Below the pieces are notes generated by a model. The model had not been told where the DNA came from and ran no database searches. It saw only the letters and a program-made list of their open reading frames with translations. Positions 1 through 9,155 of a stretch of 43,912 bases of DNA are shown in pieces. This stretch comes from Planctomycetota bacterium. Lineage in GTDB: Bacteria; Planctomycetota; Planctomycetia; Pirellulales; Pirellulaceae. Made by a program: the position numbers and the translations under genes. Numbering within the stretch: the first letter of the stretch is position 1; each line of letters starts with the position of its first letter. The stretch is from contig JAQBZB010000039.1 in NCBI GenBank assembly GCA_027622275.1, positions 1-43,912 on the forward strand, written 5' to 3'.

Positions 1-737
1 GGACAGAGAGAACGGCCGCGAAGCTAGGCTTGGAAGCCACGTTGCGGTCTCCAGGTAGGCCAAAGAAGTGAACAACTGGACCTGTCCCCGTTTCCTGTCC
101 TCGAACCGATTGGTTCTTAAGCAGAGGTTGAAGGTACCTTGTTATTTTCCGCAGACCCAGTTGCCATGCACTTACGCCCGATTCCCGCAAACCCCTTTTC
201 CACAGCACCTTACATCAAAAATCTCCCGATCAGCAGTCAGACCACATCAGGAGTTCTGAGCCTGCGGTTCTCTGATCTTCGAGAGAACCGCTTCGCGAGA
301 ACCGCACGCTATCGCGTGGCGGCTGAGTTGCGCGGTGTGTTGGGCTAGATAGCCGTAAGTCCTCTTACAAACGTGTGTTTTGAAGAATGCTGAACGGTTC
401 ATGAATACTCCGGGCTAACCGATTCGACTGCGAGCGAGATCGAATTGCCCGCCCAACTTCTTCGGATTCGCAGTCCGCAAGACTTCGAGCCTGAGTTCAC
501 GTCCTTGCTTCAAGGCGAGCCGGCCGCCTTGCGGCGAACGCCGCGTGCTGCCCGATCCGGCAAAGGTTCGACTGTGCGCGGTTGAAAGTGGCACGGTTAT
601 ACAAGCTCGACGCGCCAGCGAGTGAGTGAGTCAGTGCCGCCCGAACCCACTCGCTTGCGCGTCGTGCTGGTATTTGTGCCATTCTGGAGGCCCTTCGAGA
701 TCGGAGAACAGACCGTTAAGCTCACAGGGACGATCAC
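1..737. other. Gene-poor left edge with one dispersed repeat copy
   Basis: No convincing gene is seen here. The short open frames overlap each other, have no recognisable motifs and no good ribosome binding sites. The only structure I can support is a copy of a dispersed repeat at 277-416, listed separately. The left end may be the edge of a decayed locus. Confidence 0.6.
277..416 (-). repeat. Dispersed ~130-bp repeat, copy B
   Basis: Read on the minus strand, this stretch aligns along its whole length with 13716-13841 on the plus strand. Both begin AGCCCGGA.TATTCATGAACC, share CAGCATTCTT, ACGTTTGT and GCCCAACACACCGCGC, then AGCCGCCACGCG.TAGCG and GGTTCTC.CGAAG. Copy B carries an extra duplication of the CGGTTCTC.CGAAG end. 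By eye about four in five bases agree. It has no coding capacity of its own, so a non-autonomous MITE-like element is the best description. Confidence 0.75.
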
Positions 738-1193
738 GTGTCAGGCGATGCGAAAAGTTATCGAGTTCGTATGAATAAACATTCCCTCAACACCGGCCAG
801 TTACGCCGAGTGGTGTTCTTCGCGGTGAGTGCTTTCCTAATCTTTGGGGGATGGGGCGTTTTCGCAAACTGGCACCATGACATGCACAAGCGTTTGTCGG
901 CCGGGCTGACACAGGGACTGCTTAGCCTCGTCTCGACGGTGATCCTCACGTCCGCGATGGAGACGGTTTTCCGCCGTCTGTCACCCGGAGTAGCCCGATT
1001 CATGGCGACCGGTTTGGGTCCGATCACCGCCACTCTATTCCTCATGGCATTCGCCCATTTTGTCACGGGAACACCGGAGATCGTGGCGACGATGTTACCG
1101 TCCCTGGTCGTGGGATATGCTTATTCACTGATCTACGCCGCCGGACTAACTCGGCACCGCCGCCAGTCGGCTGACACAGATATCGTCGAATGA
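738..1193 (+). CDS. Small integral membrane protein, unknown function
   Basis: A 151-residue protein with about four hydrophobic segments (roughly residues 25-43, 55-75, 92-112 and 116-136) joined by short charged loops. The C-terminus is charged and probably cytoplasmic. The GTG start at 738 has CAGGGA about eight bases upstream. An in-frame ATG at 771 is a reasonable alternative and would give 140 residues. I do not recognise a family, and no catalytic motif is visible. The gene converges on the adenylate kinase gene downstream, with an 83-base gap. Hydrophobic periodicity and a sensible start make it likely to be real. Confidence 0.65.
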   Translation: MSGDAKSYRVRMNKHSLNTGQLRRVVFFAVSAFLIFGGWGVFANWHHDMHKRLSAGLTQGLLSLVSTVILTSAMETVFRRLSPGVARFMATGLGPITATLFLMAFAHFVTGTPEIVATMLPSLVVGYAYSLIYAAGLTRHRRQSADTDIVE

Positions 1194-1276
1194 TCGAACC
1201 TGCGTTCCGTTTTCTCTGCCATCCACGCCCTCGCGCAACGTCGAAATCGCCGCGGATCGTGCGCGCCACAGGAGCT

Positions 1277-1909
1277 TTATACTTTCAGCCGGGAACGAAT
1301 CTCCCTTTGAATCTCGTCCGGCTGCCGTGTCCCGTCGATGTCGAGTACCAATTCCTTGCGGCGGAAGAGGTCGAGAACCGGCTCGGTCTTGGTGTGGTAG
1401 TCTCGCAGCCGGTCGGCCAATACTTCGATGCTGTCGTCGGGACGCGAAATGAGCGGTGCTCCGCAGACATCGCACACGTTCTCCGACGCCGGGCGATGCG
1501 AGATCAGATTATAGTCCAAGCCGCAGCCGCTACAGAGCCGCCGCGACATGACCCGCTCTTGAACGACCTCGTCAGGAAGATGAATGTGTATCACCGCGTC
1601 GATGTCGTAACTCTCAAGGAAGAATTGAGCCTGCGAATCGCTCCGCGGGAAACCGTCCAGAATGAAACCATAATTCCAATCATGCTCCTCAAGCCGACGC
1701 CGGACGATGCCTTCGACAACCGCGTCGTCGACCAGATTGCCGGAGGCTACGATCCGCTTCACCTGGGCACCCAGAGTGGTGTGATTCTGGATGTGCCAGC
1801 GAAAAATGTCGCCCACGCTGATATGCACCACATCCAGAACTTCGCGGAGCATCCGGGCCTGCGTTCCTTTGCCACACCCCTGGACACCCATAACCACGTA
1901 CTTGTGCAT
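1277..1909 (-). CDS. adk: Adenylate kinase
   Basis: This enzyme converts ATP + AMP to two ADP in the cytoplasm. The P-loop GVQGCGKGT lies at residues 8-16, followed by the AMP-binding region (SVGDIFRWHI) and the DGFPRS motif near residue 85. The LID domain has two CxxC pairs, Cys126/Cys129 and Cys146/Cys149, so this is the zinc-LID type. The ATG at 1909 is chosen because the family starts seven or eight residues before the P-loop and a GAGAGTGAG stretch precedes it. An upstream in-frame ATG at 1993 would add 28 unlikely residues. The length of 210 residues is normal. The upstream neighbour is divergent, so the gene is probably monocistronic. Confidence 0.95.
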   Translation of the reverse strand: MHKYVVMGVQGCGKGTQARMLREVLDVVHISVGDIFRWHIQNHTTLGAQVKRIVASGNLVDDAVVEGIVRRRLEEHDWNYGFILDGFPRSDSQAQFFLESYDIDAVIHIHLPDEVVQERVMSRRLCSGCGLDYNLISHRPASENVCDVCGAPLISRPDDSIEVLADRLRDYHTKTEPVLDLFRRKELVLDIDGTRQPDEIQREIRSRLKV

Positions 1910-2139
1910 GACTCGCTCACTCTCAATGTCTCGTGATTCGATAGAAGAAAAGTCGCATGTCGGCGTCAAGGCGGTCTCGGCCGGATATTGCAAATGTTAC
2001 CGAATTGCGGCAAGACTTATCAACCATTAAACGCGGAAGTTCGATCATCAAATCTTCAAATCGAACATTTGATCATCCTTAAGTAGTACACATAGATCCG
2101 CCAGCAGTAACGAGCCAACGCTCATGACAGGTGGTACAG

Positions 2140-3270
2140 ATGGCAAGCCCGATCGAAGTAAGCGCAGTCAGCTCGCGATCAGACAGACGACGGTTTCTGA
2201 ACCTGCCGTGGTCGATTTACCGGGGTGATCCCAACTGGGTGCCGCCGCTACGGATGAATCAAAAGGCAATGGCCGGCTATGCCAGACATCCGTTCTATGA
2301 CGTAGCAACAGCGCAAACATTCTTGGCGCGGCGGGGTGGCGAAGTCTGCGGACGCATCTCGGCGATCGTCAATCCGAACCACAACCGCCGCCACCACGAT
2401 CAGCTCGGCTTCTTTGGATTCTTTGAGTCCGTTGACGACGCGGAGGTGGCGGCGGCGCTGTTCGACGCGGCGAAACAGTGGCTGGTCGAGCGAAAAAGGA
2501 CTGCGATGCGCGGACCGGTGAATCCCTCGATGAACTACGAGTGCGGTCTGTTAGTCGATGGTTTCGACAGTCCTCCCACGTTCATGATGACCTATAATCC
2601 GCCGTATTACGCGCGGCTTCTGGAGTCCTGTGGACTCGAGAAATCGCAGGACCTGTTCAGCTATCGTGAAGACATCAAATTCATGGACGCAATCGATCCG
2701 AAACTGAATCGAATCATGCTTGCCGCTCAAGAGCGATTTCGCGTCAAGGTTCGCAAGTTTGATCATAAGAACTACCAGCGCGAAGTGCAGACGCTCCTGG
2801 GAATGTTCAATCGGGGGACGGTCGGCAGCTGGGGTTTCGTGCCACTGACGGATGACGAGGCGAAACACTTGGGCCAGGAACTCCGTTTTCTGTTGGAGCC
2901 TAATCTGGTGCAGATTGCCAGGGTGGATGATGAACCAGTCGGCGTGCTGATCGGATTGCTGGACTGCAACCCGATCATCAAGCAGATCGATGGGCGACTG
3001 TTTCCATTCGGCTTTCTGCGGTTACTGCGAGGTCGAAAGCGGCTGACTCATTGCCGGTTCATGAGCGCCAACGTCTTGCCCGAATACCAGCGCTGGGGGC
3101 TGGGGCTGATTCTACTTGGAGCCAACAAGGAATACGTCTTGGAGCGAGGCATTCAGACGGGCGAGTTTTCGTGGGTGCTCGAGAGCAACATCCTGTCTCG
3201 CATGACACTCGAGAAGGCTGGCATGAGGCCGAAGAAGACGCATCGTCTTTATGACTGTGCGATCCACTAG
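2140..3270 (+). CDS. GNAT-fold acyltransferase-like protein
   Basis: A 376-residue cytoplasmic protein. The N-terminal part (RRFLNLPWSIYRGDPNWVPP) and the C-terminal part (ANVLPEYQRWGLGLILLGA, then ESNILSRMTLEKAGM) match a long GNAT-superfamily group often annotated only as N-acetyltransferase. The Q/RxxG-like acetyl-CoA loop appears as YQRWGLG near residue 315. The substrate is unknown. The ATG at 2140 has AGGTGG seven bases upstream; an earlier GTG at 2131 is possible. It stands alone between convergent or divergent neighbours, so context gives no hint of its substrate. Confidence 0.75.
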   Translation: MASPIEVSAVSSRSDRRRFLNLPWSIYRGDPNWVPPLRMNQKAMAGYARHPFYDVATAQTFLARRGGEVCGRISAIVNPNHNRRHHDQLGFFGFFESVDDAEVAAALFDAAKQWLVERKRTAMRGPVNPSMNYECGLLVDGFDSPPTFMMTYNPPYYARLLESCGLEKSQDLFSYREDIKFMDAIDPKLNRIMLAAQERFRVKVRKFDHKNYQREVQTLLGMFNRGTVGSWGFVPLTDDEAKHLGQELRFLLEPNLVQIARVDDEPVGVLIGLLDCNPIIKQIDGRLFPFGFLRLLRGRKRLTHCRFMSANVLPEYQRWGLGLILLGANKEYVLERGIQTGEFSWVLESNILSRMTLEKAGMRPKKTHRLYDCAIH

Positions 3271-3408
3271 CTCCACAAAGCCCGGCAAACACTCGATCCG
3301 GTCACCGGCTCACGCCGATCGATCGGATGGCGAAGTGGGGGGTGTCGAGTCGTCTGGGTCGATCACGTCATCCTCCATGCACGAGCGGCACCGAACGGTA
3401 CCGTCGAT

Positions 3409-3636
3409 TCAAGAGATCGCGATGCGAATCACGTAGATTGCGATCAAGACCATGAAGGCGACGAGTCCGGCATACTTGTTGTGTTCCAGCACGGCAGCGC
3501 CGGCTAACAGACCAGCGAACGCGGCGAAGCCGTACCAGGCCCAGCCGACGGAGCGGACGGCGGCCAGTGCGAAACCCATCGCTGTCAAAGCGAGAAAGAG
3601 TTGGACGAGACCAAATTGCGGCTTTGACTTTGCCAT
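3409..3636 (-). CDS. Small membrane protein, unknown function
   Basis: A 75-residue protein starting MAKSKPQFGLVQL, with two or three hydrophobic stretches (about residues 8-28, 30-46 and 50-72) and a Lys-rich N-terminus. No family is recognised. The ATG at 3636 begins just before the hydrophobic part. The longer frame from 3735 adds 33 residues with no hydrophobic pattern and is less likely. There is no obvious Shine-Dalgarno, which is common in planctomycetes. It may be a conserved small membrane protein of the phylum. Confidence 0.5.
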   Translation of the reverse strand: MAKSKPQFGLVQLFLALTAMGFALAAVRSVGWAWYGFAAFAGLLAGAAVLEHNKYAGLVAFMVLIAIYVIRIAIS

Positions 3637-3829
3637 ATCGCTGTGATCGTAACAAATTGTTCCGCGGGCGGCGAAGGCGGCAACGGCGTCACTCGCTGCA
3701 ACGAACGACTGAATTCTACAAAGTGGGAGCTTCAAGGCGGAGCCGCTCGGATGTTAAACTCCTCCTGGGCCGTGCGGTTACCGTTGCCAGTACTGGCATG
3801 CGCACCTCCCCATTGCAACACTTTGCCCG

Positions 3830-4501
3830 ATGAATCTCGTGACGACTCTACTTCTCACGCCCACGCAGCTGGAACGCCGCACGCTCGAGCCCTTGCTGTC
3901 GCCGTCCGGTCGCCGGGCTGACAGCGTGCTGGAGCTGTGCGGTTTCGGGCCGGTTGCAGCCGCCTCGCGAACGATGCAGCTGATCGCAGTGCATCAACCA
4001 GCGCAAGTCATCTTAGTCGGTATCGCAGGAGCGCTGCGACCGGAACTGGAGGTTGGCACGGCGCGAAGTTTTCGACAGGTGACGTGTGTTGGAATTGGTG
4101 TGGGAACTGGAGCCAATCACAAGTCCGTCGGCGAAATCGGATGGAAGCATTGGGTTTCGGCGGGCTCAGCCGGAGACGAACCAGAGGCAGGGATCGGCGA
4201 CGTGATGCCGCTGGCACCGAACTTAACGGACCCGACGGAACTGGGCGGCGAGTTGCTGACGGTTTGCGCGGCTTCCGCCAACGAATCGGATGCCGCGCTG
4301 CGATTGGCCCGGCATCCTGACGCCACGGCGGAAGACATGGAAGGATTTGGTGTTGCGGTCGCGTGTTATTTCGGCGGGGTCCGATTACAGATCATCCGCG
4401 GTATCTCGAATCGAGCCGGCGATCGGGACAAGAGGAATTGGAACATCGACGGAGCACTCCACGCCGCCAGCGCACTGACACTCAAGACTCTATCTGTCTG
4501 A
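3830..4501 (+). CDS. mqnB: Futalosine hydrolase
   Basis: It removes a base from futalosine (or 6-amino-6-deoxyfutalosine) in the futalosine route to menaquinone. It belongs to the MTA/SAH nucleosidase fold, seen in LVGIAGALRPELEVGT (residues 63-78), the acidic ATAEDMEGFGVA stretch with the catalytic-type Glu (about residues 163-174) and RGISNRAGDRD (about 188-198). The length of 223 residues fits. The gene is followed almost directly by mqnD, so the two form an operon for the same pathway. mqnA, mqnC and mqnE are not in the window. Confidence 0.88.
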   Translation: MNLVTTLLLTPTQLERRTLEPLLSPSGRRADSVLELCGFGPVAAASRTMQLIAVHQPAQVILVGIAGALRPELEVGTARSFRQVTCVGIGVGTGANHKSVGEIGWKHWVSAGSAGDEPEAGIGDVMPLAPNLTDPTELGGELLTVCAASANESDAALRLARHPDATAEDMEGFGVAVACYFGGVRLQIIRGISNRAGDRDKRNWNIDGALHAASALTLKTLSV

Positions 4502-4534
4502 GTGGGCGGACTACCACGTTCAGCGAGGACCATC

Positions 4535-5383
4535 GTGACGCCACGAATTCATCTTGGGATTTCGACTTGCCCCAATGACACCTTTGCATTTCATGCACTG
4601 ATGAGCCGTGCCGTCGACTGGCGCGGGCTCGAGTTCGAGATCGAGTTGATCGACATCCAGCAGTTGAACGATCGACTGTTTGCCGACGAATTCGACGTTG
4701 CGAAGGCCAGCTTTCATGCGGCGTTGCTCTTAGCCGACAAAACGATCGTCTTGCCGAGCGGTTCCGCACTGGGATTCGGCGTCGGCCCGTTGCTGTTGTC
4801 CGCCGAAGCGGACACAACTCCCAACAAGACGGATCAAATCACGCTGTGTCCTGGCCGGCACACGACCGCCTCGCTGCTGTTCTCGCTGTTCTATCCGCGG
4901 ACAACGCGCATCGAACATGTCGTCTTCTCCGAGATCATGCCCAAGCTCCAGCGGCGCGAGGCGGAATTTGGGGTGTGCATTCATGAAGGCCGTTTCACCT
5001 GGCAAAAGCAAGGGCTCGGTCTGGTCGAAGACCTCGGCACGCGTTGGGAGTCGGAGACGAATTGTCCGCTGCCGCTGGGAGGCATCGTCGCACAACGGCG
5101 TCTGGCACCGCGGACAATCACGACGATACAAGCCGTGATCCGCGACTCGCTCGAATTCGCCTTGGCGAATCGAGACGCGACGTTCCCGACGATGCGAAGA
5201 TATGCCCAGGAATTCGACGACGACGTGCTGATGAGGCACGTGGATCTCTACGTCAACGAATGGACACTCGATCTTGGAAAAACGGGGCGCGCGGCGCTCG
5301 AACGGCTCTCCGACCGAGCCGCAGCGATTGGTCTCGTGGAGGATGGGACGAAGAAGATTGAAGTGTTCGCTGGCTCGGACTGA
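4535..5383 (+). CDS. mqnD: 1,4-dihydroxy-6-naphthoate synthase
   Basis: It converts the cyclic dehypoxanthine futalosine product to 1,4-dihydroxy-6-naphthoate, a late step of futalosine-pathway menaquinone synthesis. Diagnostic is LGISTCPNDTFAFHAL near the N-terminus, followed by the ASFHA and SALGFGVGPLL stretches of the periplasmic-binding-protein-like fold, and GRHTTASLLF. The GTG at 4535 is chosen because GCGAGGA precedes it and because family members start a few residues before the LGISTCPND motif. A GTG at 4502, which abuts the mqnB stop, would add 11 residues. The length is 282 residues. Confidence 0.9.
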   Translation: MTPRIHLGISTCPNDTFAFHALMSRAVDWRGLEFEIELIDIQQLNDRLFADEFDVAKASFHAALLLADKTIVLPSGSALGFGVGPLLLSAEADTTPNKTDQITLCPGRHTTASLLFSLFYPRTTRIEHVVFSEIMPKLQRREAEFGVCIHEGRFTWQKQGLGLVEDLGTRWESETNCPLPLGGIVAQRRLAPRTITTIQAVIRDSLEFALANRDATFPTMRRYAQEFDDDVLMRHVDLYVNEWTLDLGKTGRAALERLSDRAAAIGLVEDGTKKIEVFAGSD

Positions 5384-5513
5384 CTGGCCCGAGAGGACCG
5401 TTGCGGTGCCGCGAATCGTCGGCTTTCGGCACGTTGTACCGGTCATGCTACGTTCGCTAAAGAACGTTTAACCGTAACCATCGGCGAAAGCGGAATCGTT
5501 CGGCGAGAGTAGG

Positions 5514-6524
5514 CTAGTCGGCACCAGCCGAGTCACGGACGGTGCCGGTTGCCAGGCAACTGCCGCTGGCCCCGCTGCTGAGATCCGTCTTGATCGTTAT
5601 TCGCTGCGAGACCACTCCGGCGGAGTCGGCCTTGAAAGTCACAGGGACAAAGTGCAGCTGCTTCGACTCATCACTGGGGGGCTCGAACGTAAAGCAACCA
5701 TCTTCGCAGTCGATACTGAGAATCCGGAACGGTCGCTTGCCGCGCACGATCAACCGTTTCTTCACGGTTTGCCCCGGTTCCAAGTTCCCCAGGATCAGCG
5801 CTGCGGGGCTCACGGTCAGCGGCGATACGACGCTGCCTTGCACGAGCACGGGAATTGACTGTAATCGTGCGTCGTCGGTGACGATGTCCAGTTGGTCCTG
5901 GAAGTAGCCGGTCGGGGCTCCCTCCGTCAAACGGACCAGCATGTCGTACGACACGTGTCCGCCGCTCCGCGCCGTTTCCGACAACGTCACATCAAAGCGG
6001 TCGCTCCCGCTCCGCACGTCCGTGATCTTCCAGTCCGCACGGCCTGCGTAGGTGACAGTCAGCTTCCTTTCGACGGCGGTGAATTGATCCACTTCGCCGA
6101 AGTTCACATCGCCCGGCTCGAACACCACGTCACTGCGGATGTAACCTTCGATGCTCAGTTGTACTTCGGCGTAGTAGGGCTTGTCGAACACGACGGTGAC
6201 GGTCGCTCCCTTCTGCCCGAGAAAGGAACGGGTGTTGTACTTCGCGACAACCTGAGACTTTTCATACGTCTTCAGATCTCGCTTGGTGATCGTCGGCGTG
6301 GTGCATCCGCAACTGCTCCGGACACTGGCAACATGCAGACCCTCTTCATACAGGTTCTTGAACTCGAACGAGAACTCGGCTTTCGCGCCGCGAGCAACGG
6401 TCCCAAAGTTGTGAGACGTCGTTTCGAACATCTTCGTGGCCCATTCTTGAGCCGACAGATCGATCGCACCGGCCGACAACGCCAGTGCCAGCATCGACAT
6501 CAAGAGCAGAGTTCGACAATTCAC
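5514..6524 (-). CDS. Secreted DUF1573-domain protein
   Basis: A 336-residue protein with an N-terminal signal peptide (MNCRTLLLMSMLALALSAGA, probably cleaved near SAQEW) and a DUF1573 domain at about residues 30-120. The domain is identified by HNFGTVARG, a FEFKN strand and SSCGCTTPTITK. Two further Ig-like, beta-rich repeats follow (about 125-230 and 235-330). DUF1573 domains are extracytoplasmic and of unknown function. The start is a GTG at 6524 with a strong GGAGGAAGG Shine-Dalgarno. It is transcribed away from the thioredoxin/NHL gene. Confidence 0.85.
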   Translation of the reverse strand: MNCRTLLLMSMLALALSAGAIDLSAQEWATKMFETTSHNFGTVARGAKAEFSFEFKNLYEEGLHVASVRSSCGCTTPTITKRDLKTYEKSQVVAKYNTRSFLGQKGATVTVVFDKPYYAEVQLSIEGYIRSDVVFEPGDVNFGEVDQFTAVERKLTVTYAGRADWKITDVRSGSDRFDVTLSETARSGGHVSYDMLVRLTEGAPTGYFQDQLDIVTDDARLQSIPVLVQGSVVSPLTVSPAALILGNLEPGQTVKKRLIVRGKRPFRILSIDCEDGCFTFEPPSDESKQLHFVPVTFKADSAGVVSQRITIKTDLSSGASGSCLATGTVRDSAGAD

Positions 6525-6930
6525 AACAGCCTTCCTCCGTCCGTGGAATCCGTTCCTCCAGCTCCCGCCGAGGCGGGTCGCCGCCGTTCACCGGAGCTTC
6601 GCAACTACTGACAGTGTAACGGTTTCGATCCGCAGCCTACGTGTGGCATCGGATTCTGTCAATGTTTCCCCGGCAATGGATACGACCACTTATTCCGATT
6701 CTTCGGTTCGCAGGCCCCCGTTTGTTCAGGATGTTCCTGCGAACTTCACGCCAAACGAAACGAGAATCATGCTTGTCGATGTGCTAAAGACAGGCTGAAA
6801 ACTGTTCGTCGTGTCGGTTTTGGGCCGGCGCATGATTCACCAGCAGGTGTCTGTCAGTTACGATGTTCTCGAAGCAAAGTGCTGACCGGCCTTGTACTTA
6901 ACCTGCCAGAAGCCCGAGGAGTTGGCCTTC
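6525..6930. other. Divergent intergenic region
   Basis: About 400 bases separate the two divergent genes for secreted proteins. No ORF with a plausible start, no strong hairpin and no clear -35/-10 pair could be assigned. It should hold the promoters of both genes. Confidence 0.4.
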
Positions 6931-8721
6931 ATGTTCAAATACCAGCACGATTCCCGCCGCCTGCGAATTCTCTGCCTCTTGACGCTGCTCGTTGCCAACC
7001 AGTTCTCTTTCGCCGATCGCATCGCCGCCCAGGAGCGGCCCGCCGCCGATGCTAACCCGAATCAGGAGCCGCTCGAGAATCCCTTCGTGCGACGCATTAG
7101 CATTCCCGATTTCCCCAAGGACATGCAGTGGCTGAACACCAGCAAGCCGCTCACCAAACAGGACTTGAAAGGCAAGTTCGTGGTCCTCGACTTTTGGACC
7201 TATTGCTGTATCAACTGCATTCACATCCTGCCCGAGCTGAAGAAGCTGGAGAAGGCATATCCGAATGAGCTAGTCGTGATCGGCGTCCACTCGGCGAAGT
7301 TCGAAGCCGAAAAGAAGACCAAAAACATCGAGGAAGCGATTCTCCGCTACGAGATTGAACATCCGGTCATCAACGACGCGGAACATCGGGTCTGGGACAG
7401 CTTCGGCATCCAAAGCTGGCCGACGGTGTTAATGATCGATCCCGAGGGGAAAGCGGTCTGGGGGACCGGCGGCGAGATTGAATTCAAGACAGTCGACGCC
7501 GTGCTCAAGGCAGCGATTCCTTACTACGCACAACAAGGGACACTCGACCGCACGCCGATGAAGTTCGACTTGCTGGCGGACCAGCAAGATCCGACGCCGC
7601 TGCGCTTCCCCGGCAAAGTGCTCGCCGACGAAGCCAGCAACCGGCTGTTCATCGCGGATAGCAACCACAACCGCATCGTCGTCGCGTCGCTGGACGGCAA
7701 CCTGCTCGACACGATCGGCTCGGGAGCCATCGGGCGCGACGATGGCAACTACGACAAGGCGTCGTTCGATCATCTCCAAGGCATGGCCATCGACGGCGAA
7801 ACACTGTACGTCGCCGATACCGAAAACCATCTGCTGCGGAAGGTGGACCTCAAGTCAAAGCTCGTAACGACGATCGCGGGAACCGGAGCCCAACGCCGCA
7901 GCGCGTGGCCCGGCATGGAGAATCTCGATCTGACGGGCGCGTTACCGCAACGATTCGTTGGCGAACCGCTGGAGACGGCGATCAACAGCCCGTGGGCGCT
8001 GTGGGTCCACAAGGACGCGCTGTATATCGCGATGGCCGGTCCGCATCAAATCTGGAAGATGCTGCTCGACGGATCAGAGATCGGACCCTACGCCGGGAAC
8101 GGCCGCGAAGACATCGTCGACGGACCGCTGCTGCCACCCGTCCCGTATCAGGAAGGATACTCTTCTTTCGCGCAGCCGAGTGGTCTCGCGTCCGACGGCG
8201 AGTGGCTGTTCGTCGCGGACAGCGAAGGCAGCTCGATCCGAGCAGTACCCTTCGACCTCAAACGTGAAGTTCGCACGATCGTCGGCACGTCGAAGTTGGC
8301 AGGCGGACGCCTGTTCGCCTTTGGAGACGTGGATGGCGAGCAACCGTTAGCAACCTACGCCTTGGACGACACAGGGAACGTGCTTCGCGACCCGACCGGT
8401 TATCCGATTATTCAGGGCGTGCGATTGCAACACGCCCTGGGCGTGGCCTATCACGACGGCAAGATCTACGTCACGGATACCTACAACAACAAAATCAAAG
8501 CGGTCGACGCAAAGACCGGTGCGACCAGGACGATCGCGGGCACCGGTGAACCTGGCATTTCCGACGCCCCCGCTCAATTCGACGAACCCGCCGGCATCAC
8601 TTACGCGAACGGCACCCTCTACATCGCCGACACCAACAACCACCTCATCCGCACCCTCACCCTCGCCACCGGCAGCGTCGGCCGGTTTGAGGTTCAGGGG
8701 CTGAAGGTGCCGGCTCAATAG
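6931..8721 (+). CDS. NHLRC2-like thioredoxin / NHL-propeller secreted protein
   Basis: A 596-residue protein with a signal-like N-terminus, then a TlpA-type thioredoxin domain (about residues 55-190) with the redox motif WTYCCINC (Cys93 and Cys96 form CxxC, and Cys92 is an extra neighbour). It ends in an NHL-type beta-propeller (about 215-585) with repeats such as LFIADSNHNRIV, LYVADTENHLLRKV and LYIADTNNHLIRTL. This domain order is that of the NHLRC2 family. The ATG at 6931 has GAGGAG nine bases upstream; a TTG at 6892 is less likely. It probably acts outside the cytoplasm, but the substrate is unknown. Confidence 0.88.
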   Translation: MFKYQHDSRRLRILCLLTLLVANQFSFADRIAAQERPAADANPNQEPLENPFVRRISIPDFPKDMQWLNTSKPLTKQDLKGKFVVLDFWTYCCINCIHILPELKKLEKAYPNELVVIGVHSAKFEAEKKTKNIEEAILRYEIEHPVINDAEHRVWDSFGIQSWPTVLMIDPEGKAVWGTGGEIEFKTVDAVLKAAIPYYAQQGTLDRTPMKFDLLADQQDPTPLRFPGKVLADEASNRLFIADSNHNRIVVASLDGNLLDTIGSGAIGRDDGNYDKASFDHLQGMAIDGETLYVADTENHLLRKVDLKSKLVTTIAGTGAQRRSAWPGMENLDLTGALPQRFVGEPLETAINSPWALWVHKDALYIAMAGPHQIWKMLLDGSEIGPYAGNGREDIVDGPLLPPVPYQEGYSSFAQPSGLASDGEWLFVADSEGSSIRAVPFDLKREVRTIVGTSKLAGGRLFAFGDVDGEQPLATYALDDTGNVLRDPTGYPIIQGVRLQHALGVAYHDGKIYVTDTYNNKIKAVDAKTGATRTIAGTGEPGISDAPAQFDEPAGITYANGTLYIADTNNHLIRTLTLATGSVGRFEVQGLKVPAQ

Positions 8722-8956
8722 ACAAGTCAGGGCATCGAGATAGTCGTCTGACAAGGGTGAGTCGTTCATTTGAGATCGGATAACGATCATGGATTTACTC
8801 GAATGGATGTTCTGCTCTTTCTTGGTATCCGAGCGGCATGCTACTAACCGGCTAATCTTGGGTTCCAAGGGGACCAGCCCGTTGGGGACCAAGGAACAAA
8901 TTCAGCATCACTCGAGAGGCCCGATTTCGTCACGGATCACCAGATTCTGAACACCC

Positions 8957-9091
8957 CAGGGCCTTTCATTTGTTGAAGCTACGCAAGATGTACGACGGGC
9001 CTCCGAGCCCCTCGATTAACGAGTTGCGTACGGCGACGGGCTCGGAGGCCCGTCGTACAAAGCCCGCACTTTGAAAAAGTGAAAGGCCCTG
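8957..9091. repeat. Nested inverted-repeat element
   Basis: A perfect 22-bp inverted repeat (arms 8989-9010 and 9038-9059, starting TGTACGACGGGCC) surrounds a 27-base centre. Outside it lies a second exact 12-bp pair, CAGGGCCTTTCA at 8957-8968 and its complement at 9080-9091. The nested symmetry suggests a small MITE-like palindromic element. It lies in the convergent gap between the NHL protein and the deformylase, so it could also act as a bidirectional terminator, although no T-run follows. Confidence 0.75.
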
Positions 9092-9155
9092 TGGCTGCCC
9101 CGACTTGGCCTACACAGTGCTGGCGGCGTATCGCGATTTCAGCGAAGCGCCCCGC

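Noticed and set aside
1190-1936. A 248-residue plus-strand open frame
   Set aside because: It is the shadow of adenylate kinase on the other strand, with no ribosome binding site and no motif.
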